Shown: positions 33,399-43,667, counted from the first letter of the stretch. The stretch: DNA of 64,000 nucleotides from Ereboglobus sp. (GCA_029974595.1 JARKRC010000027.1:1-64000); one strand, 5' to 3'. The notes: a model not told the origin generated them from the sequence alone. Program-made: numbers and translations.

Positions 33399-36300
33399 TC
33401 ACCAGCGCAATCCGAGGGCGAGGTTCATGGTGTAATCCTGAAGGGGGCCGGTGAAGGCGGCGGAAAGGTTGGCAGACGCTTCGAGATGGTCGTTGAAGCG
33501 AATGGCGGCTCCGAGGCCGGCGGCAAGGGCGCCGCCGGAGAGATCGTCGGTCACAGTGTGCCGGTCGCGCAGGCGGGTGCGCCCAGCGTCGTGGTAGCGA
33601 AGGACGGTGACGTCGCCGGAGCCCTTGATTTCGTAGTCGTAGGCGAGGCGCAGCGAGGGGCGGAAGGGCCATTTGCGAAAGAGGAGCGCATGGCGGGAGA
33701 ATTGCACGTCGGCCCCGGCGCGAATGGATGTGATATCGTCGATGTCATACACGCGGTGTGCGGAGTCGGTGACGCGTTTTTCGATGCTCGTGATGTGGGC
33801 GGAGAGACGCTCGCGGAGGTCAACGAACCAGCCGGATTTGGTCTGGATTGTGTAGCCGAGGATGAAGGCTCCGCCGAGGCCGGTGCCGCCGATGCGGAGT
33901 TCGTCCACGTCCTTGACTTGAACGGCATGGCGGGTTTGCGCGCCGCGGAGGATGGCCTCGGCGTGGAAGGCCGAATTGGGCTGCCAGGCGAAGGAGGTCG
34001 CGATGGAGTAGGTCTTGGTGTTTGTTTCGGCATCGGTGAGGCGGAGTTGGGTTTCGGTGAAATCGGTGTAGATGCCGTAGCTGAGGGATGATTGTGTTCT
34101 GGCCGAACGCGCCTTGGCGGGCGTGAGGTTTACTCCGGCGGCGAGGGTTCTGGTGATGCCCTTGGCGTCGTTGTAGAGGGGTGCGGTAACAGTGTCGTCG
34201 CGATAGGAGGCGGAGACAAACCAGTCGCTGCCCGGACGGCGGTGTCCGTCATTGAGGAGGCGGAGATTGTCGAGCCGGTTCTGCAGGGTGTTCAGGGAGG
34301 ATTGCGCGGCGATTTGAAGGGCGGCGTTGATGCCTGCGACGGCGGGGATGACGGGGACGAGGCGTTTTTGGGCAAGGTTGAGGTTTTGCCCGTCGGGAAC
34401 GATTTGCCAGCCGTAGATGGCGTCGGCGAGGCCGTTGGTGATATTGTAGGTGAAGCCGGATGTATTTTCGGCGGAGGTGATCAACGCGATGGAGGAAGGA
34501 GCCGGGCCGTGAATGGGGGAGCTGCCGTCATCGGTGGTTTCGGCGAGGGTGAGGTTGATCGTGCCGCTGCCTGCGAGCGTGCCGGCGAGGTCGAGCCGGT
34601 CGGAGGCGAGGATGACGCCGAGGTTGGAATTGACCGTGGCGCTAAACAACAGAGCGCCGTCAAGCGTGAGCGAGTGCGCGGTTTGGCTGGTGCCGCGGAG
34701 GTCGAGCGCGGCACCGGGCGCGATGGCGAGCGGGCTGGCTGAGTTGAATTGGTTGTTGGCGGTGGTTTTAAGGGCGCCGCTGGCGACGCGAATGGGACCC
34801 GTGTGTCCGAACGCGGAAGCGAGGGCCAAGGTGGCGGGGCCGCGTTTTTCGAAAACTCCGCCGCCGGCAAAGGCGGGGGTGTAGGTGGCGGTGGTGACAA
34901 CCTCGAGGGCGAGGGTGGCGTCTGCGGCGACGGTGACCGAGCGGGCGCCGAGAACGGCGGGAGTGGCTTGGAGCACGCCGGCATCAAGCGCGTAGGCGAG
35001 CGTGGCGGAGCTGGTGGTGCTGGTGATGACGAGCGTGCCGGGGCCGAGTTTGGTCAGCGTTTTGCCAGCGCCGGTGATGGGGGAGTTGATGGTGGCGGTG
35101 CCGGTGTCGATGGAGATGGCTCCGTTTTCGACGAGCGTTATAGGGCGGCTGGTGGAGAAGGCGTCGGCGGTAATTTCGAGGGTGGCGCCGGTGCCGGTGA
35201 AACGGAGTTCGCGGTTGTAGGCGGTGTTGCCGAGACGGTCGTTGGCGGCGACGCGGAGCGTGCCGGACTGGAGGAGGGTGATGCCCGCGTAGGTGTTGGC
35301 GGTCGTGAGGGTGGCGACGCCGCCTGCGGCGTCGATGACGACGTAAAGGCCCTGGCTGGCCGAGGTGTCGCCGCCGATTGCGAGGAAGGTGTCTCCGGTG
35401 CGAAGGGTGATTTTGTCGTTGGAGCCTATGATCGCGCCGGCGCTGCCGGTGAGGGTGAGGTTTTGCCAGTCGTTGGTGCCGGCGTTGGCACCGGTGCCGG
35501 TGAATCCGGCGGCGGCAGAGAGGTCGAGGATGCCGCCGTCGAGTTGGAAGGTGTGGGTGACGCCCGGCGCGGCGGCGGCAGGGATGTCGCGAAGGACGAC
35601 GAGGCCGTCGTAAATCGTGGTGCTGGCGTGACCGAGGGGGGCGGTGCCGGAGAGGATGAGCGCGCCGGCGCCGAGTTTATTGAGTGTGCCGGCGCCGCTG
35701 GTGGAGCCGGTCAGGGTGAGGCTGACGGCCTGCGGGATGTCGAGCGCGGAGGGGGCGGAAAGGGTGATGTTGTTGGTGAGAGTTACGCTGGCGGCGGGGC
35801 GGAGGGTGCCGCCGTTGAGGAGCAGGCCGGCTGCCGATGGCCCGGCGCCGGTGCCGAGTTGCTGCGCGGTGGAAAAGGCGGTGACGCCGGCGTTGAGGGT
35901 GATGCCGCCGAGGAAGGTATTGGCGGCGTTGTTGAGGATGAGGGTGCCGTGGCCGGTTTTGGTGAGGGCTCCGGTGGGATTGGTGATGAGTGTGCCGTAT
36001 TGCGAACTGGCATCGGCGGTGAGGGCGGCGCCGGCGAGGGTGAGGGTTCCGGTGTTGTCGACGACGAGGTCGGTGACGGTGACGGGGGCCTCGATGGTTA
36101 TGGTTTGGGCAGCGGTGGTGGCGATTCGGATGGTGTCGCCGTTTTGGAATTTAAACTTGTTGCCAGTGTCGCCGTTGTAGCCGGTGAAGTTCGCGAGCCC
36201 GATGTTCCAAATCGAGGTGCCGCTGGCGCCGGTCCATTGCATGTAACGGGAGGCGTCGGTGTCGTAGATGAAGAGGAGTGAGGTGCCGCTGGCGGCGAGT

Positions 36301-39300
36301 TCGGCGCGGATGCGGAGGGTGCTGTCAAATGGGGTGCCGTTGATTTCGAGGTTGTGGATGTTGGCGAGAGCCGGGGCGTTGGCTAGGGTGTAGGTGCCGG
36401 TGCTGATGGCACCGAAGGCGAGCGAGATGATGTTGGCGTTGTTGTCGGTGACGAGGGCCGCGGGGTTGGCGAGGAAGAGGGTGTCGGCGCCGGCGGTGGT
36501 GATGGCGAAGGCGAGCCGGGTGGCGCCGGTGAGAGTGAGGGTGGAAGAGGCGGCGAAAGAGAGCGTGCCGGGCGCAGGAGCGTTGATGCCGGCGCCGACT
36601 TGGAGGGTGGCGTTGGTGAGTGTCAGGTTGCCAAGGAACAGGCCGGCGCCGCCGACGGTGGCGTTCGAGGAGGTAGCGGTAACGGAGGCGGAGAGCGTGG
36701 CGGAATTCGCGAGGAGGAAGGCTCCTTGGCCAACGTTGACTACGCCTGTGAAGGCGGCGGCGTCACCGGCGATGGTGAGCGTGCCGGCGCCGAGTTTGTC
36801 GAGAGTAGTGGCGCCGAGCAGGGTGCCGGTGTGGGTGAGGTTGACGGCGGCGCCGGTGTCGAGGGCGGAGGTGGCGGAGATGGTGATGGTGTTGGCGAGG
36901 GTGGCGGTTGCTTGGGGACGGAGGGTGCCGCCGGCGAGGAGAAGAGGGCTTGCGGACGGCCCCATGTTCGAGCCGAGTTGTTGCGCGGTGGAGAATGCGA
37001 GGACGCCGGCGTTGAGATCGATGCCGTCGGCAAAGTTGTTGGCGGTGTTTTGAAGGGTGAGAGTGCCGGTGCCGAGCTTGGTGAGTTTGCCCGTCGCGAC
37101 GGCGGTGGTTGGGACAGCACTGGAGGTATCGAGGGCGACGATGCCGGTCACGCCATCGACAGATGCGGCGGTGGCGCTGGTGGCAAGGGTGGAGCCGGCG
37201 AAGGTGAGGGCGCCCGAGCCGTTGACTTCGATGTCGCCGGCGGTGATGCCGGCAGCGGCGATGGTGAGCGTGCCGGTGGCGTTGGCGAAACGGACGGAGT
37301 CGCCGTTGTTGAAACGAGTTTCACCGGTGTTGGATGTGGAGGCGTCGGTCCAGTTGGCGGCGGAGTCGTCCCAGATGGTATTGCCGGTGCCGGCGTAGGT
37401 GACGCGGAGGTTGCGGTAGGAGGCGTTGACGGAGATGTCGGTCGCGGAGAAGACGAAGGCGAGTGAGTGGCGTCCGGTGAGCGAGCCGCCGTCGACGGTG
37501 TAGGCGATGTTGGCGGCGGTCGCACCGATTGAGGACGCGGAGATGATTTTGTAGGTGCCGTTGCCAAGATGCGCGATGTCGAGCGCAGTGGTGCCGGTGA
37601 TGGTGAAAGCGCCGGTGGCGTGGAGCAGGGCATCGGCTCCCGCGTTGGCGAGGTCGAAGGTGAGCGAGGCGTTGTTGGCGAGGGAAAGGTCGCCGGCGAT
37701 TTCAGCGCCGCCAAGGCCGATGGAGAGGGTTTGATTGGCGGCGCGGGCAAGGTTGCCGGTGTAGCGGGCGGTGTTGGAGATGGAGACGAGAGGGACGCTG
37801 GCGAGATCGCCGGAGAGATTGCCGGAGTTGATGGTGACGGAGGGGACGCCGAAGAATGTGCCGGTGATGTTGATCGTGCTGCTGCTGTTTTCGTAAATGA
37901 AGCCGCCGGGGCCAAAGAGGGTGCCGGAGAGGGTGGAGTCGGCGGTGGTGGAGAACGCGGCGGTTTGGTTGAGGACGATATTGTTCGCGATGTTTTGGCC
38001 GAGCACGACGATGCTGGCGCCGGTGCCAGTGACGTTGAGAGTGCCGGTGCCGATGGCGGAATCGGAGCCGAGGCGGAGGGCGCCGGCTTCGAGTTGGATG
38101 CCGCCGGTGTAGGTGTTGTTGCCGGAGATTCCGAGAATGCCCTCGCCGGTTTTGACGATGGTGGCGTTGCCGGCGATGTTGCCGGTGATGTGAATCCATT
38201 GGTCGTCCGCGCCGATGCGGTTGGCGACGATGTTGATGGCGTCGCCAGCGGCGGAGCCGATGATGATGGAGCCGGTGTCGTTTATTATTTGGCCGGAGCC
38301 GATGATGGAGGTGTTGTTGGCGAGGGTGATGCTGCCGGTGTTTATGAGATGCTGGGTGTCACCGAAAGCGCCATCGCTTCCGATTTGGAGGGTGCCGCCG
38401 GTCTGAATGGAAACGGCGCGGTTGAGGTCGCCGTCCGCAGCGGAGTCAATTGCGCCCTGACCGCCAAAAACGGCTCCGGAGGCGACGGTGATGTTTCCGC
38501 CGAGCGTCGCAGAATTGGCGAGGAGGAAACGTCCGGCGGCGACATTGATGGCGCCGCGCTGCGAGGAGGAATCGCCGTCGGCGAGGATGAGGGTGCCGTC
38601 GCCGGTTTTGTTGATGACGGTGTTGGTGAAAGTGCCGGTCGAGAGGGTGTCGTGGTCAGCGGAGACGCCGCCGATCTGGACGGTGGCGGAGGATGCGATG
38701 TTGAAGTTGGCAGTGCCGCCTGAGGCGAGATAGAGGAAGCCGCCGGAGGCACCGCTGGTCCCGGCGAGATTGCCGGAGTGGGTGGCGGAAACGGTGGCAT
38801 TGTAGTCGAGGAGGCCGCCGTCGCGGATGTTAATGGCGCCGCCGAGGCCGGTGCGGGCGGTGTTGGAGGTGAAGAGGGCATCGTTGAGCGTGACGCGGGG
38901 GGCGGTGCGGGTCATGAGGGCGCCACCAGCGTTGGCGGAGTTGCCGGTGAAGCGGGCGTTGTTGAAGGTGATGTCGGTGTTGTTGCCGATGAAAACGGCG
39001 CCGCCTTCCGAGCCGACGTAGTTTTCGGAGAAGAGCACGTCGGAGAGCGTGTAGGTTTTGAGGACGGTGTTGTTGTTGATGAGGATGGTGGCGTGGCCAG
39101 CGGCGTAGTTGCCGGAGAAGGTGGCGGAGGTGATGGTGGCGATGGCGTCGGTGGCGAGGCTGATGGCGGAGCCGTGCCGGGCATTGGTGGGGCCGACGGA
39201 GTTGGAGACGAAGACGGCGCCGGTGATGGAAAGGGTGCCGGCGCTGGCGAGGTAGATGGCGCCGCCGCCGCCGCCTGTGGAGGAGTTGGCGTAGAAGGCG

Positions 39301-40334
39301 GTTTGGTTAAGGATGAGGTGGCCGCCGGATTGGTAGATGGCACCGCCGCCGCCGGTGGTGGCGGTGTTGCCGCGGGAGGCGTCGGAGGCGTTGCCGAAGG
39401 TGGCGCTGGTGATGATGGTGGTGTCGGTGGAAAAGGTTTGGAGCGCGCCGCCGCTGATGGAGGTGTTTTGCTCGAAGACGGCCCCGGTGATGGTGGCGCG
39501 ACCTGCGGCGGTGATGTGAATGGCGCCGCCGCCTTGGTTGGCGGTGGCGGTGGTGGTTTTGTTGCCGAAGAAGGCGACATCAGTCATGGCAACGGTGCCG
39601 GCGGCATAGACGACGAGCGCGCCGCCGCGATTGGCGGCGGTGTTTCCGCGAGAGGGGTCGCCTTGGACGCCGAAGGTGGCCGAGGTGAGCGTCTGGAGCG
39701 CCGTGCTGTTGTAGAGGATGGCTCCCCCGAGCGTTGTGGCCGTGTTGCCGTGGAAGACCCCGCCGATGACGGTGGAACTGGCGCCGGTTTCGACGGCGAA
39801 GGCGCCGCCGCTGGTAGCGGCATTGTAATAAAACTCGCCGTTGGCGAGGTCGATGACGGCCCCGGCGCCGCTGGCATAGAGCGCGCCGCCGTAGTTGTTG
39901 TTGAAGTTGCCGAGGGCGGGATTGTCGTGGTCGCCAAAGCGGACGTTTTGCAGGTCGAGGGTGCCGGAGGCGCGGATGCTCATGGCCGCGCCGCGTCCGC
40001 CGGTCGTGGTGTTGGAGATGAAGACGGTGGTGCCGCCGCCGGTGGTGCGGAAGACGGCGCCCGCGGTGGCAAGGTGGACGGCGCTGTTGGTGCCGGTGGC
40101 GAGGTGGTCGAAGGTATAAAGGACGCCGTCGGCGATATCGAGAACGGTGGTGTCGGTGACCGTGAGGCGCGCGGGGGCGTTGGTGGTCGTGGTGATGGTG
40201 GTGGTGCTTTGCGCGGGAGCGCCGACGGCGCAAAGCAAGGTTGCGCCGAGCGCGACGAGTTTAAGTTTTGAGGCTAAATGGGAAAGTGCGCGAGGGCCGG
40301 TGCTGGCACGGCTAAAGAGGGAGGTGGTTTTCAT
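33399..40334 (-). CDS. Giant autotransporter with polymorphic and PATR-type repeats
   Basis: 2311 residues starting MKTTSLFSRAS, with a signal peptide ending near AVGAPAQS. The first ~500 residues are glycine- and asparagine-rich repeats of the polymorphic outer-membrane type (GGALYASGAGAVIDLANGEF, GGAIHITAAGRATITGAVF). The middle (about 550-2000) is a beta-helix of autotransporter-associated strand repeats (KTGDGTLILADGDSS, KLGTGTLTLQNTANNF, KTGHGTLILNNAANTF). The last ~280 residues form an outer-membrane beta-barrel ending in LGLRW. It is probably an adhesin or glycan-binding surface protein. It lies 56 bp downstream of a TonB-dependent receptor on the same strand. Threonine and alanine are abundant, as in secreted passengers. 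Confidence 0.92.
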   Translation of the reverse strand: MKTTSLFSRASTGPRALSHLASKLKLVALGATLLCAVGAPAQSTTTITTTTNAPARLTVTDTTVLDIADGVLYTFDHLATGTNSAVHLATAGAVFRTTGGGTTVFISNTTTGGRGAAMSIRASGTLDLQNVRFGDHDNPALGNFNNNYGGALYASGAGAVIDLANGEFYYNAATSGGAFAVETGASSTVIGGVFHGNTATTLGGAILYNSTALQTLTSATFGVQGDPSRGNTAANRGGALVVYAAGTVAMTDVAFFGNKTTTATANQGGGAIHITAAGRATITGAVFEQNTSISGGALQTFSTDTTIITSATFGNASDASRGNTATTGGGGAIYQSGGHLILNQTAFYANSSTGGGGGAIYLASAGTLSITGAVFVSNSVGPTNARHGSAISLATDAIATITSATFSGNYAAGHATILINNNTVLKTYTLSDVLFSENYVGSEGGAVFIGNNTDITFNNARFTGNSANAGGALMTRTAPRVTLNDALFTSNTARTGLGGAINIRDGGLLDYNATVSATHSGNLAGTSGASGGFLYLASGGTANFNIASSATVQIGGVSADHDTLSTGTFTNTVINKTGDGTLILADGDSSSQRGAINVAAGRFLLANSATLGGNITVASGAVFGGQGAIDSAADGDLNRAVSIQTGGTLQIGSDGAFGDTQHLINTGSITLANNTSIIGSGQIINDTGSIIIGSAAGDAINIVANRIGADDQWIHITGNIAGNATIVKTGEGILGISGNNTYTGGIQLEAGALRLGSDSAIGTGTLNVTGTGASIVVLGQNIANNIVLNQTAAFSTTADSTLSGTLFGPGGFIYENSSSTINITGTFFGVPSVTINSGNLSGDLASVPLVSISNTARYTGNLARAANQTLSIGLGGAEIAGDLSLANNASLTFDLANAGADALLHATGAFTITGTTALDIAHLGNGTYKIISASSIGATAANIAYTVDGGSLTGRHSLAFVFSATDISVNASYRNLRVTYAGTGNTIWDDSAANWTDASTSNTGETRFNNGDSVRFANATGTLTIAAAGITAGDIEVNGSGALTFAGSTLATSATAASVDGVTGIVALDTSSAVPTTAVATGKLTKLGTGTLTLQNTANNFADGIDLNAGVLAFSTAQQLGSNMGPSASPLLLAGGTLRPQATATLANTITISATSALDTGAAVNLTHTGTLLGATTLDKLGAGTLTIAGDAAAFTGVVNVGQGAFLLANSATLSASVTATSSNATVGGAGLFLGNLTLTNATLQVGAGINAPAPGTLSFAASSTLTLTGATRLAFAITTAGADTLFLANPAALVTDNNANIISLAFGAISTGTYTLANAPALANIHNLEINGTPFDSTLRIRAELAASGTSLLFIYDTDASRYMQWTGASGTSIWNIGLANFTGYNGDTGNKFKFQNGDTIRIATTAAQTITIEAPVTVTDLVVDNTGTLTLAGAALTADASSQYGTLITNPTGALTKTGHGTLILNNAANTFLGGITLNAGVTAFSTAQQLGTGAGPSAAGLLLNGGTLRPAASVTLTNNITLSAPSALDIPQAVSLTLTGSTSGAGTLNKLGAGALILSGTAPLGHASTTIYDGLVVLRDIPAAAAPGVTHTFQLDGGILDLSAAAGFTGTGANAGTNDWQNLTLTGSAGAIIGSNDKITLRTGDTFLAIGGDTSASQGLYVVIDAAGGVATLTTANTYAGITLLQSGTLRVAANDRLGNTAYNRELRFTGTGATLEITADAFSTSRPITLVENGAISIDTGTATINSPITGAGKTLTKLGPGTLVITSTTSSATLAYALDAGVLQATPAVLGARSVTVAADATLALEVVTTATYTPAFAGGGVFEKRGPATLALASAFGHTGPIRVASGALKTTANNQFNSASPLAIAPGAALDLRGTSQTAHSLTLDGALLFSATVNSNLGVILASDRLDLAGTLAGSGTINLTLAETTDDGSSPIHGPAPSSIALITSAENTSGFTYNITNGLADAIYGWQIVPDGQNLNLAQKRLVPVIPAVAGINAALQIAAQSSLNTLQNRLDNLRLLNDGHRRPGSDWFVSASYRDDTVTAPLYNDAKGITRTLAAGVNLTPAKARSARTQSSLSYGIYTDFTETQLRLTDAETNTKTYSIATSFAWQPNSAFHAEAILRGAQTRHAVQVKDVDELRIGGTGLGGAFILGYTIQTKSGWFVDLRERLSAHITSIEKRVTDSAHRVYDIDDITSIRAGADVQFSRHALLFRKWPFRPSLRLAYDYEIKGSGDVTVLRYHDAGRTRLRDRHTVTDDLSGGALAAGLGAAIRFNDHLEASANLSAAFTGPLQDYTMNLALGLRW
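35650..37060 (-). repeat. Internal duplication in the autotransporter, period 1119 bp (373 residues)
   Basis: The segments around 35,650-35,940 and 36,770-37,060 encode closely similar text: LNAGVLAFSTAQQLG and LNAGVTAFSTAQQLG, then GGTLRPQATATLANTITIS and GGTLRPAASVTLTNNITLS, then LDKLGAGTLTIAG and LNKLGAGALILSG. Matching bases (GAGTTG at 36975 and GAGTTG at 35856) are 1119 bp apart, exactly 373 codons. Confidence 0.8.
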
Positions 40335-40390
40335 GGGCGGAGACGCGTTTGGAACGTTTGAGTTTTTTGCGGATGCGGGGCGATGGCGGA

Positions 40391-43300
40391 TTACCATTCG
40401 CCTTTCACGGAGAGGCTGATGACGGAGCCGGTGCGCATGTAGCGGCTCATAACGAGGGGGCCGGGAGCGATGTCCTTGAGTTCAACGTAGGGGTCGTCGA
40501 AGAGGTTGCGGATGCTGAAGGAGACGGTGTAGTGGCGGTTGATGCGGTAGTCGCCGCTGAGGTCGGTGCGGGAGCGGTGGCGGTTGAGGCTCAGGCCGGT
40601 GGTGGAGAAAGGGTAGGTGTCGTTCCAGTTCCAGTTGATGTTGAGGCTGACGCCGCGGTGGGCGTAGGAGAGGCCGGCGTTGACGGTGTGGGGGACGAGG
40701 CCGGAGACGTGGCGCTCGTCGGCGGCGGGCTGGAGGATTTCGGCGTAGGTGCGGGTCCAACTGGCGCGGAGGGTGATGGGGCGGAGGGCGGGGGCGATGA
40801 AGCCGAGGTTGCGGCGCCAGGCGAGTTCCATGCTGCGGATGGTGACGCCGGCGGCGCTGTTGAAGCGGGAGCTGACCATGTAGCCGGGGTATTCGTTTGC
40901 GAGGGCGGGGTCGGCGTAGTCGGCGACGGAGATCAGGTTGCTCTGGATTTTGTTTTGGACGTTGTTCTGGTATAGGGCGATGGAGATGGCGCCGGCGCCC
41001 TTGGGATACCAGGCGAGGCGGGCGGCGAGGTTGCGGGCTTTCTCGGGCTGGAGGCGCTTGTTGGCGATGTTGATGAGGCTGTTGGTCGTGTCCACGAGGG
41101 TGACGCCGATGAGGTCGCCGTAGTTGGGGCGGCGGATGGTGGTGCTGAAGCCGAGCTGGAGGTTCAGGTTGGAGAGGATGTTGTATTTGAGGGAGGCGCT
41201 GGGGAAGAGGCGGGCGTAGTCGCTGTCCTTGCGTATCCAGGGGCGGGAGAGGAATTGGTAGTCGATGCCGGGGATGGTGATGGCGCGTCCGCTGGCGTTG
41301 ACGATGGCGCCGGTAGGTGTACCGCCCTGCCGGTAGGGGAGCTGCTCGGCGGCGGGGAGGCTGGTGACGTAGTCGATGACCTGCTGGGAGGTGTAGGAGT
41401 CGGCCTCGCGGATTTGGTTGGTGGTGTTTTCGTAGCGGAGGCCTGCGCGGGCGGAGATGCGCTTGTTCAGAAAAGTGGTGGTGGCCATGAGGTAGCCGGC
41501 GTCGATGCGTTCGAGGAAGTTGCGGTGGTAGAGGACGCGGGCCTGGTAGTATTGGTCGGCGGTGGTGACTTTGGAGAAGAGTTTGTCGGAGGGGTCGAGG
41601 TCGGCGTCGGCGCGGTAGGCGTCGGCGATGGCGGAGGTGTCGGGCGTCCAGACGGTGCCGCCGCCGGTGGTGGCGAGGGAGGCGCCGGAGCGGCCGAAGT
41701 CGAAGTCGTAGGGGCTTTTGAAGCCGGCGTGAGAGGCGTTGGCGGTGTAGGCCCATTGGCTAAGGTAAACGTTTTCGTCGAAGGTGCGTTTTTCCTCGCG
41801 GCTTTTGAGGCCGGTTTTCCAGTGGATGGGCCAGAGCCAGCGGGTCATGAGGGAGACGTTGGCCTGGGCGTTGAGTACTTTGGCGGTGGTTTTGCGGCCG
41901 TCCTCCATGTAGATGACGCGGTCGCCGGTGTAGGAGGCGCCGTCGGCGAGGTCGGGGCCGCCGAGTTGGGTGATGGTGTAGTCGGCGGCGGCGGTGCCGG
42001 GGGAGCGGGTGACGCGATAGGCGACGCCGGTGGCCCTGCCGCGAACGATGTAGGCGGCGCCTTTTTTGCCGTAGGAGTCGCCAGCGGATTTGCTGTCGGC
42101 GTAGCCGACGCGGGCGTCGATGGCGAGGTTGCGGGTTTTGTATTCGAGGCGGACCTCGGGGGAGACGTAGCGGCCGGACTGGACGACGTTGCGGGATTCG
42201 GAGGAGACGTAGCTGTTGGAGCCGCCGGCGACCTCGAAGGCCTGCATGGGGTTGTCGCCAGCGACGATGGCGAGGGAGTTGGCGGGGCGGTCGGCGTAGT
42301 TGGCACCGACGGAGGTGGCGAGGACGAGGTTGCGTTGGCGGTGCCAGAGGTCGGAGACGCTGTAGTTGAGGGAGGCGCCGAGGGAGAGGGCGGGGGTGAC
42401 GCGCCAGTCGGCGCGGATGGTGGAGGCGAAGCGGTGGTTCACGCGGGGGGTCTGGCGAAAGGTGATGGCGGCGGGGACCTGGGGACGCGGGTCGTTGGTG
42501 TTGGGGGAGAAGTTGATGTCGATGACGGTGTCGTTGGTGACGGAGTAGATGTTGCTTTCGCTGAGGTCCACGAGGAGGCCGAACTTGCCGCGCCTGGCGA
42601 CGGAGAAGCTGGCGAGGAATCCGGGGCGGATTTTGAGCGAGCGGCGGTCGTCGTCAGGGCCGAGGGTTTTGTCGAAGTTGAGGGCGGAGGAGTGAGCGTT
42701 GAGGACGATGCGGGTGGCGAAGTGGACGCCGCGGCGGTCGAAGGCGGACTTGCTGCGGAGGTTGATGGTGCCAGCGGGGGCGTTGGCGTCCACGTCGGCG
42801 CTGATGGTGCGGGAGATTTCGATGGACTCCATGCTGTTGAGCGAAATGAGCTCGAAGGTGGCGGAGCGGGTGGAGTTGGCCATGTTGGCGACGGTGGTGG
42901 AGACGCCGTCCACGGTGACGTTGGTGTATTCGGAGGGGAGGCCGCCGATGCTGGCGCTGGTGGCCTCGCCAGCGGTGGAGTTGACGATGATGCCGGGCAT
43001 GTTGCGGAGGAACTCGCCGATGTTGCCCTCCGGGTCGCTGCCGAAAAGGTCGGACGAGACAGAGGTGCCGATGTCCAGCGAGGCGCGCTCGCGCATGATG
43101 ACCTTGGCCTGGCCTTCGCGTTCGGAGGTGACGGTGAACTTTTCCAACTGGACAACATCATCGGTCGTGGCGGCGGTGGTCGGGCCGGTGGGAAGGGGCA
43201 GCTCGAAGTTCAGCGTGGCGGTGGCGCCGGCGGTGATGGTGACGGTGCGCGCGACATCGGGCAGGCCGGCGTAGCTGAGCACGATCGTGGCCTCGCCGAC

Positions 43301-43564
43301 GGGGAGGCCGAACATTTCGTAGAATCCGCCGGCTGCGGTGAAGACGGTCTCGCCGGTGGCCGCGTTGCGGATTTGCGCGTCGCGCACATACTCGTCCGCT
43401 GCGGGATTGAAAACGCGTCCGGTGATCGAGCCGGGCTTGGCGGCGGTTTGGGCGTGCAGCGCCGAGAGCGTGGCGCAGACGAGAATCAGGGCGAGCGCGG
43501 GGAGGATTGCCAGCGGGAGTCGGGGGAGCCGACGCGGGAACGAGGGGCGGGCGTGGGAATTCAT
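40391..43564 (-). CDS. TonB-dependent outer-membrane receptor
   Basis: 1057 residues with a signal peptide (about 1-38, ending ALHAQ). A carboxypeptidase-regulatory-like domain (GSITGRVFNPAADEYV to about 118) precedes a TonB-box-like VVQLEKFTVTSE, then the plug (DIGTSVSSDLFGSDPEGNIGEFLRNMPGI) and a long 22-strand-type barrel ending SLSVKGEW. Such receptors import large substrates with energy from TonB. No SusD-like lipoprotein is adjacent, unlike in Bacteroidota. Its promoter gap with the divergent LacI gene holds TTTTCA-G-TGAAAA. Given the enzymes to the right, an oligosaccharide substrate is likely (inference). Confidence 0.94.
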   Translation of the reverse strand: MNSHARPSFPRRLPRLPLAILPALALILVCATLSALHAQTAAKPGSITGRVFNPAADEYVRDAQIRNAATGETVFTAAGGFYEMFGLPVGEATIVLSYAGLPDVARTVTITAGATATLNFELPLPTGPTTAATTDDVVQLEKFTVTSEREGQAKVIMRERASLDIGTSVSSDLFGSDPEGNIGEFLRNMPGIIVNSTAGEATSASIGGLPSEYTNVTVDGVSTTVANMANSTRSATFELISLNSMESIEISRTISADVDANAPAGTINLRSKSAFDRRGVHFATRIVLNAHSSALNFDKTLGPDDDRRSLKIRPGFLASFSVARRGKFGLLVDLSESNIYSVTNDTVIDINFSPNTNDPRPQVPAAITFRQTPRVNHRFASTIRADWRVTPALSLGASLNYSVSDLWHRQRNLVLATSVGANYADRPANSLAIVAGDNPMQAFEVAGGSNSYVSSESRNVVQSGRYVSPEVRLEYKTRNLAIDARVGYADSKSAGDSYGKKGAAYIVRGRATGVAYRVTRSPGTAAADYTITQLGGPDLADGASYTGDRVIYMEDGRKTTAKVLNAQANVSLMTRWLWPIHWKTGLKSREEKRTFDENVYLSQWAYTANASHAGFKSPYDFDFGRSGASLATTGGGTVWTPDTSAIADAYRADADLDPSDKLFSKVTTADQYYQARVLYHRNFLERIDAGYLMATTTFLNKRISARAGLRYENTTNQIREADSYTSQQVIDYVTSLPAAEQLPYRQGGTPTGAIVNASGRAITIPGIDYQFLSRPWIRKDSDYARLFPSASLKYNILSNLNLQLGFSTTIRRPNYGDLIGVTLVDTTNSLINIANKRLQPEKARNLAARLAWYPKGAGAISIALYQNNVQNKIQSNLISVADYADPALANEYPGYMVSSRFNSAAGVTIRSMELAWRRNLGFIAPALRPITLRASWTRTYAEILQPAADERHVSGLVPHTVNAGLSYAHRGVSLNINWNWNDTYPFSTTGLSLNRHRSRTDLSGDYRINRHYTVSFSIRNLFDDPYVELKDIAPGPLVMSRYMRTGSVISLSVKGEW

Positions 43565-43594
43565 GCTCGCATTCTAGCAGAAACTGTTACAGTG

Positions 43595-43607
43595 TTTTCA
43601 GTGAAAA
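43595..43607. promoter_or_regulatory. Candidate operator TTTTCAGTGAAAA between receptor and LacI genes
   Basis: A perfect 13-bp palindrome in the 103-bp divergent gap, 31 bp before the receptor start codon. It shares the TTTTC/GAAAA core with the palindrome at 44726-44744 that precedes the rightward operon. The gap is strongly AT-rich and also contains CCTGAAAAATTTTTAG. Confidence 0.5.
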
Positions 43608-43667
43608 TTGATTATTTTTTTTGAAACCCTGAAAAATTTTTAGAAAACGGCCTTTTGTTTTCATACC

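Noticed and set aside
34749-36281. Plus-strand frame of 510 codons inside the autotransporter
   Set aside because: Repetitive Gly/Val/Asp/Glu translation antisense to the strand repeats; no start signal or domain.
41255-43624. Plus-strand frame of 789 codons opposite the TonB-dependent receptor
   Set aside because: Low-complexity antisense shadow; the receptor on the other strand has signal peptide, plug and barrel.
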